Source: Cyathus striatus (lineage: Eukaryota; Basidiomycota; Agaricomycetes; Agaricales; Nidulariaceae). From it: a stretch of DNA of 64,000 nucleotides. Of this stretch, positions 57,563 to 64,000 are shown piece by piece. The position numbers were made by a program, and so were the translations under genes. Numbering within the stretch: position 1 is the stretch's first letter; each line of letters opens with the position of its first letter. The stretch lies in the NCBI GenBank assembly GCA_025738555.1, contig JAOVFP010000019.1:1612001-1676000 (forward strand), written 5' to 3'. A model generated the notes under the pieces. The model saw only the letters and a program-made list of their open reading frames with translations. It did not search any database and was not told where the DNA came from.

Positions 57563-58862
57563 GGTGGAAATCGGGAACAAGAAGGGTCCGCGAGAGGTCA
57601 TGGCAGGGATAAATAGTATCACGTGCATGGCCCGTTTTCGCCGGTGGTCTGTGCATTTATTTGCTACAACAATTGGCGTCAAACAAGTCGGAAGAGATGT
57701 ACCCGGTTCCGGGAACAGTGGCCCACGTCCAGTTCCACCGCTCGAGAGTCGAAACGAGAAGTATAATTGACGGTCAAGTTATTGACCCTGATGATAATTC
57801 ATGGAGTTTAAAACATACTAGTTAAAATAAGTATAGTTACCGCTGGAGGAATTAGGCTACAAGCTGCGTTAACGGAGCCTCCGCTGTCGATCCCGATGGA
57901 TCCGCTGTCTCTCACAGGTTGATCTCCATAAAGCTTAATATAGAAGAAATCTTCAATCTGCATTAACTCTAATCCTGAACTAAGTAATCGTAGAGGGCAT
58001 ACACGACGGGGGTACGGACGTAATAATAACACCGCAAGTATAAATTTCGGTTTAATAATACTTACGGGTAGTAAGTAGTATGCAGTGTGCACCATAATTT
58101 CTTCGAACTTATTTACCCCAGGAGGAACTTCCTAGTGCATACTTGCGTCCCTCAGTCATAATTACTTTTTGAACTGTGGCTCGGCTGCGATGAGAGAAAA
58201 TGTCTTTCTTTGCTTATCTGCTCTTTCTCGCACGATCAAACCGAACGTTCAGCTGAGGCACTCAAGAACTCATATAGGATTCTGGCCAGAACAGGCATAA
58301 GGGCACGTTTATAGAAGTTGTTAGATGTTCCCTGTGTATTTTTTATCTTTCCAACACTGTTATCTCTACACCAGGTAGAAATTTTCACAAAGGATGCGTT
58401 GAACTTTCCTTTACTGGAACATATGTCGAGACCACGAGGTAAACTTTAATCAGCTAAAATTATTCGCTAGGTCCAAAGATAGATAGTCCTATTATACATA
58501 CTCTCTCCCGCTGGGCCGCTGTAGTGTTCTCCTGCTGTAACGTTATCATAATGTCATGTAGTAGATTTCACTGTGCTAGTAGATAGCCCAAACAATTTCG
58601 TGGCCCAGCGCTCCTGCTGTAGTGTTAGTGGCAATGAATTTAAAATCAGATATGTCGAGCATGTATCCCCCATTGAAGAACCCACAAGCATTTGGTGATT
58701 ATAAGTCTGTTTTCTTTACCACTGACTTGAAATGGTAAGCTCGTCCATGGTAATCTCTTTACATTTCGAACGAGTTTTGAATATGCACTACTTTACAATT
58801 GCTAGAAATATTCGCGTCCAGTACAAATACAATGCTAATGGTTTACTACGCCGCACAATAAG
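57563..58862. other. Spacer between F-box pseudogene and Myb gene
   Basis: No supported gene. Open frames at 57808-58095 (minus) and 58732-59001 (plus, overlapping the Myb last exon) are motif-free or shadows. Confidence 0.45.
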
Positions 58863-60260
58863 CTACCTCTTTGATTCCCGCAGAAAACGCAGCACCTCTG
58901 GATCCCAAGGATCCCAGCTACCAGCGTCCCACTTCAACCCTTTCGGAGTTATCGATTCATATGGGGTTGAATTTACCGACGATGGTGTTATAGGAAAATG
59001 AGATGAAGAGGCTGGGGAAGCAAGCGGACTCCACGAGGCAGCTTTTAGCTGAAGAGACAGATCTCGCTCAAAATTATCCAATGCTGTGACCATATGTCTA
59101 TCTTTCATCATCGAGACATCAACTGGTCGGGTGCTTCTTAATGATGTAGAGTCGAGACTGAGAGAAGAGAAAGTCGACAAGTCCGCCAATTCGGAATGGC
59201 GAGCGCGGTCAGTATCGTCGCAACCGGACGTAATATATTTTCCCGTGTGGAATGGACCAGCAGAAAATGATAACGCTGAAGTACTACTCGTAGATTCACT
59301 TCGGCGGTTATGAGAAGCGGAAGTTATGATTGTAACAAATCTGCAATCAAGTATTAAATCTTAACACAGCGTGCGGCTATTGTACACACCGATTCTTTGT
59401 TGCTAACGCAGTTCGTCGCGGGAAGTATGTCCTCGAGATGTAAGACCACTTCCTTCCATGTTCTTTCACGGCTTTAAGCAGTAAATCCTCCTTACATTCG
59501 AACTCACATGTCAGCATTTTGTAATGCGTGAGCGTACGAACGACCAACCTCCTCTTTAGACCACGGTTTTTTATCAATAGCCGGGTCAAGAGCATCATAC
59601 CAGCGTCGTGCACACTCTACATTCAATGATGAGATAATGAGGTAGAGGTAAAGGGATACGAGGCCTACGACAGTTTTTTCTGGTCCCCACCATGGTTGCC
59701 ACTGACGACCAACTTTTTAAGACAAGCTTAGAAATTACTATAGCAAATGAATATAGAGACAAACTCACTTGGTCCCGAACATACCAACCGCTCTTATCAG
59801 CAGATCGTCTTCCTCTGGTGACCAAGTTCCCCTCGTAGCCTGTGGAGATGCCATCTTGTTGTACCACCTTTTTCGGCAATCTTTGTTAGACCTTCCTGGA
59901 ACATATTTTGCTATTTCCTGCCATTTATAGGGATTGCCTCCCTCTGGATGCTCTTTCAAACGGTAATGCATCAGAGAAGCATACTGTTTGTATGTATACC
60001 AGGAGCTTACCAAGCAAAATGGCATTTTGTAAGGCTTCGTCTTCTTCTGCTGACCATTTGCGTCGTTTTAACAGGTCATCTGACCCTGATAACCTCACGG
60101 GAACGGGCCTCGGCCGCGGAGGCGTTGATTCTGTTTGAAATTGCTCTTTGAAGGTATAAATACCGGAATGCGCAGTAAATGGCTGTATAACCGGTATACT
60201 ATGTGGAGGCATATTTCGAATTGAGGAGCTGGTGCTCAAGGCTCTTGTATTGCCGTGCAT
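58863..60260 (-). CDS. Three-repeat Myb-like DNA-binding protein (6 exons)
   Basis: Predicted nuclear transcription factor of 374 residues with three SANT/Myb repeats. Exons on the minus strand: 60011-60260, 59769-59952, 59669-59712, 59549-59616, 59390-59490, 58863-59340. They total 1125 nt with GT-AG introns of about 50-60 nt. Repeat 1 (about residues 66-118): RRKWSAEEDEALQNAIL and SNKDCRKRWYNKM. Repeat 2: GTWSPEEDDLLIRAV, WSSVATMVGTRKN and CARRWYDAL. Repeat 3: KPWSKEEEDLLLKAVKEHG, then KWSYISRTYFPRR. The spaced tryptophans are typical of Myb helix cores. A serine-rich C-terminus ends WDPWDPEVLRFLRESKR, a motif also present at the end of the paralogue at 63526. The start ATG at 60260 opens the first exon directly. 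Targets are unknown. Confidence 0.85.
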
Positions 60261-63200
60261 ATATATACTTACAGTGCTATGTTGTTGAAATGAACCTCAA
60301 TTGTTTCGTATCGGCTATGTAAATCTTAGCGATGAAACTTGAACCGCCAATAGGTTCACATTATGACGAAATTTCGTTCTCATCTGGATAGGTACATTCA
60401 TATACCTCTTCCTTCGTGGACAATAGTCGGAACGGAGATAGGCAGTCGGTAGAACCGGGACTTGGTATAATTTCTAACCAAAACTTGATGACCTCCTGGT
60501 TCATCGGGATGCACTGTCTATTAATAGATAATCATAGCTTGCTATCGCATGCGCTCGTACAGGAAGAACAACTTCCCGGCCCATGCTCACAACACATTTT
60601 GAAGACTCCAGTACGAAAATCGCGCACTATCTATGCCGTCTTCCCGGGAAAATCGTGTATTTGCTTATAAAATCCGTCGCGTTTGTCACTTCACAGTGCA
60701 CGGTCTGTATTCTGTCCGTTCGGTCTTTATCCCAGTTGAACTTCTATATGTCAGATATTTCAACCGATGTTGAGGTCTTACGATACTCCCTAAACGTATT
60801 CATTATGCACGCCGTCTCATTTGTATCCGGGCATAAAGGGGGAAACTTACTATCGTGTATTGTGTAGAGTCCGCTAAGGTCGTATACCGCGAGGTTCCAG
60901 AGACATCTAGGCTTGAGTATTTAGATTCGAAAATTCTCCAGTTAGATTTTTTTGAAGTATAGACTTAGTAGTACCCAAGCGGCAGGTTGTATGTATTATA
61001 GCACATATTCGATGAAATCGATAACCCACACAAATCCCACCCCTTGAAAAATCATATTTTGATACGACATATGTTGTTCTGTACGTCAGACGTTCCTCGA
61101 CTACAGAATCTCTCACGTCTCAGGTGTGCTTAGCATTCAATTTTCACGGTATTTCTGCACGGTCATTTGTGATCCGGCTGACTGATCGGTACGGAACAGA
61201 TGTTTATTGTTTATCAGAACCACCCGATTATTTAGAGTTGCTTGGTAAAAAACACGACCACAAATAATACGTGGTCCGTGCGTTTGAGTTCGCTTCATCA
61301 GTCGAAACTCGACATTCCTTACTTCAACCATTACGATAGACTTCAACAATTGCTCCAAATAGATTAATGGTGTACGCTGGTAGATAGATATTCCGTGCAG
61401 CTCATTTTATCGCCTGCGACAACCAAAGCGACCCCGTCGGCCGACATCCACCCCTATATTTACGAGCACCGCCTCGTCCGTCGGTGCCTCGGAGAGCTGA
61501 TCGGTCATGACCGTCAACGTCCACCGTCGGGATAAGTACATCTAAATTTTCAATTATATCCGACGGAGATGATTAACTTTGATAAGAAGCCATCCAAGTT
61601 GGTACGAGATGGTAAATATGCTGCACAGGCGTGTCACTTGTGAGGCTCTGAAGACCAAATATATTCTCTATGTACAGAACACAACACATTACTCAAATTT
61701 CTTTTAATATTTTTTGTAATTAGAGTGTATGTGAGGAAAATAGCGATGGTATAATAGAGAATGCGACATATAGATAAACAAGTATAATTCATTTGAATTT
61801 ACAGTGACGATAAAGAATCTGAGTACCACTGTTGAAATGAGTAGTATCGAAAAAGAGAAAGCCTGAGAAGAAGGCAAATACATTGAAGATACGATTGACG
61901 ACATACACGACTCATGTGTTTGAAATGCGTCTTGAACGCAAAACAGTTCAGTGAGGCACATGTACTGTAACTTTTACTACGAGAAAAGGTTTTGAACTCA
62001 TACGGTCGAATGTTGATCCATACTAAATACCCTGCGGGGGTCGTATTCTTGCCGGTCCCAACTAAAGAAGTGGGAACACATCGCATTGAAGATAGAATAT
62101 GGTGTTTAATCTATAAAGCGAGGGCATTCAGAGATCAGAATAGCTAATACACGTTTACTTCTAAGGTGAATAAAATAGTTCAAACATTCATCATTGCGCC
62201 TCACATGATGCTGAGATATAAATATTTGTGATACTTACTGTACACATAGCAACAACTCAATGATAGACATGACTTATGACGAAGGATAAATAGATACAGT
62301 ATCCTTCGCGCTCGCTGACAGTCATTTCTATGACTAAACAACTTATGGTGAGACGGTATAAAATAAAGTAACAAAATCTCTCACAAGTTATTTGTAGTAA
62401 TTTCATCCATGTGCCTATCAGCTGATGTGAAGATATACTGTGAATAGTTCATTAAAACCAGCAAGAGCATACCACGCTTGTGTACTATTCCATTGACGAT
62501 CAAATATTAACTGAGAAGCAGACTATCTCGATAAACGGCGCTGTATGACCAATTGGAAGGTACATGCCCCTATCTTGGCTGATCAATTTGGGGACCTTTC
62601 TGCTTTACTCATTACGTGTAATGGTAAAGCTGGTAAATGCGTACACGAAGAGACGAGGATTAGATATTTTGACCGCAACTCCATAGAGCTGTACCGGTAG
62701 ATAGTGCTGCGCTGGTGCTGCGTGTAGGACGATACGCTGCCGATTGAGTACAATGAATCGGAGAACGGCGAAACGGAAGGTGAATTCATATGCTGTACGC
62801 CCATTGACGCGTTGCATTTTTCTGAACGACGGAATCGAAGAAGGCCCTTAAATCAACCACGACTCCGCAGCTCTTGTTCCCTTCATGGATTTTTGAATTC
62901 TCGGGGGACGAAGATAAGGTTTGATTTAGAAATACCATTTTGATCGGAGACGGCAGCTAATTTTAACACGGCGTGTAGTAGAACTTAATCTCAAACGCCC
63001 TCAAACCGTATACCGTGCGAAAAGACCACGATGCTCAAGAGCTAATCTCGCAGCTAGCAAGAGGCGTAACGAGCTTCGTTACTGTAATGTTAACGTTTCT
63101 TTCGTTCCGGAGTTTCCTAGTACCGGCGCTGTCAAATTCAAATTGTATGATGGGTATGTTCGTATACGTGTTAATGCAGCATACCTTGAACGGAGGAGTA

Positions 63201-63525
63201 TCTGCCAAGCCTTCCTAAAAAATGAATTGTCCAACATATGGATTGGAATAAGATGTATCTTAATTACTTGAGCCCCTGGGTCAGTAATTCAGTCAGAAAG
63301 TAGAAATTTTAGTTGAATTCGAGATGGCTGAGTCTAACGTTTGCTACTTGCGTGTCTTTCCGAACACATAGTGAAATTTTAAGCAAGTCGAACATAAATC
63401 GGATTCTCGGTATGAGCATAAATATTTCTCATGACATTGGTATAGTATTTCATAAAACATGATACAAAGACTCTGTGGAATAAAGTAACGAGCGTATTCT
63501 AAATAAAACATGTATTTATTTCAGA
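60261..63525. other. Three-kb spacer between two Myb genes
   Basis: No gene is supported on either strand. Frames at 61704-61961, 61799-62086, 62583-62817 and 63015-63218 lack motifs and splice partners. A relatively GC-rich stretch at 61420-61535, with repeated CCGTCGG words, stands out but has no interpretation. Confidence 0.4.
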
Positions 63526-64000
63526 TCATGGCCTACACCTATTCACTGGTTCCTGAAAGAAGCCAATCATCTCCGTGTCCCATGAATGCCATCTATCCGT
63601 CGGGGACGTAATAGGGCTCTCATAAGAGTAAGACGATGAAGACGTCGAAATTGGGGACGGGAAGTTGGACGCAGAGTGATCAGATGTCCATGAGACAGGC
63701 TTCAACTGACACGACAGTTCATACTCGAAATCCATCAATGCCTTCGCATATATATCAGTGTCATTTATTCCTCTTGTTGTGCTGTTGACGAGGGGGGAGG
63801 TAGAATAGCTTGACATAGAAGGAGTTTGTGACCTCGAGGAAGAGGACGAACTGGAATCGGAGCCTGAGTGGGTATCGAAATAGCCGTTATCCTGAAGTCC
63901 GATTCCCGACTGTGACGTCGTAAAATAGCACGGCCGGTCGTCTCTGTGCGACGTCGCGTCGCCTCCCTCGACGGCATTAGGCGTAGGGTTGGTCCGTTCC
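63526..64000 (-). CDS. Myb-like gene paralogue, 3' end only (cut by the window)
   Basis: A minus-strand frame is open from the window edge to the stop at 63526, at least 157 codons. It corresponds to the C-terminal region of the Myb gene at 58863-60260. ALMDFEYELSCQLKPVSWTS matches ALDNFERDLSLQLKAASWSP there, and WHSWDTEMIGFFQEP matches WDPWDPEVLRFLRES. Between them lies a serine-rich linker. The Myb repeats themselves would be outside the window, so the DNA-binding part is inferred from the paralogue only. Confidence 0.72.
   Translation of the reverse strand, partial: ERTNPTPNAVEGGDATSHRDDRPCYFTTSQSGIGLQDNGYFDTHSGSDSSSSSSSRSQTPSMSSYSTSPLVNSTTRGINDTDIYAKALMDFEYELSCQLKPVSWTSDHSASNFPSPISTSSSSYSYESPITSPTDRWHSWDTEMIGFFQEPVNRCRP

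Overview
This looks like a window of an Agaricomycete (mushroom-type basidiomycete) nuclear genome. The evidence is short GT-AG introns (about 47-60 nt), multi-exon genes with very small exons, and families typical of that group: DUF6533 membrane proteins, F-box/LRR-like proteins, fungal SET proteins, a HAM1-like fragment, a three-repeat Myb protein, a Plavaka-type transposase and a second agaricomycete transposase-like family. Base composition is visibly AT-rich. The species cannot be named from the sequence.

Layout. 1-6.6 kb: two decayed transposases, a Plavaka relative cut by the window edge and an unnamed DDE-like family. 8.3-35.4 kb: a repeated block whose ancestral unit appears to be a short leader, a DUF6533 gene on + and a convergent secreted serine beta-lactamase-like gene on -. 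There are four copies: A about 8.8-12.9 kb, B about 13.1-14.5 kb, C about 19.5-26.9 kb and D about 30.8-35.4 kb. Only D keeps both genes intact: a 14-exon, 276-codon DUF6533 gene and a 4-exon, 590-codon beta-lactamase-like gene. A and C keep most of the DUF6533 gene but have damaged 3' splice sites and only the tail of the hydrolase. B is a deletion product fused to a HAM1-like gene fragment. Copy C carries two insertions that are absent from copy A: a 687-bp TA-flanked element and a roughly 2.25-kb element containing a long inverted duplication.

36.4-64 kb is the host-like, gene-bearing part. It holds two SET-domain genes, a cluster of F-box genes (one remnant, two apparently coding, one pseudogene on the other strand), two paralogous 11-exon type I membrane-protein genes with the same exon plan and a 15-nt micro-exon, and a Myb gene with the 3' end of a paralogue at the window edge. 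Inverted-repeat elements without visible coding capacity lie between the two membrane-protein genes.

Function. The window has no operon-like logic. The recurring themes are local gene duplication (DUF6533, hydrolase, F-box, SET, membrane protein, Myb) and transposon decay. Exon models were built by hand from splice signals; wherever the exon lengths sum to a multiple of three with an open frame this is stated. All family names come from recognition of motifs, not from a database search.
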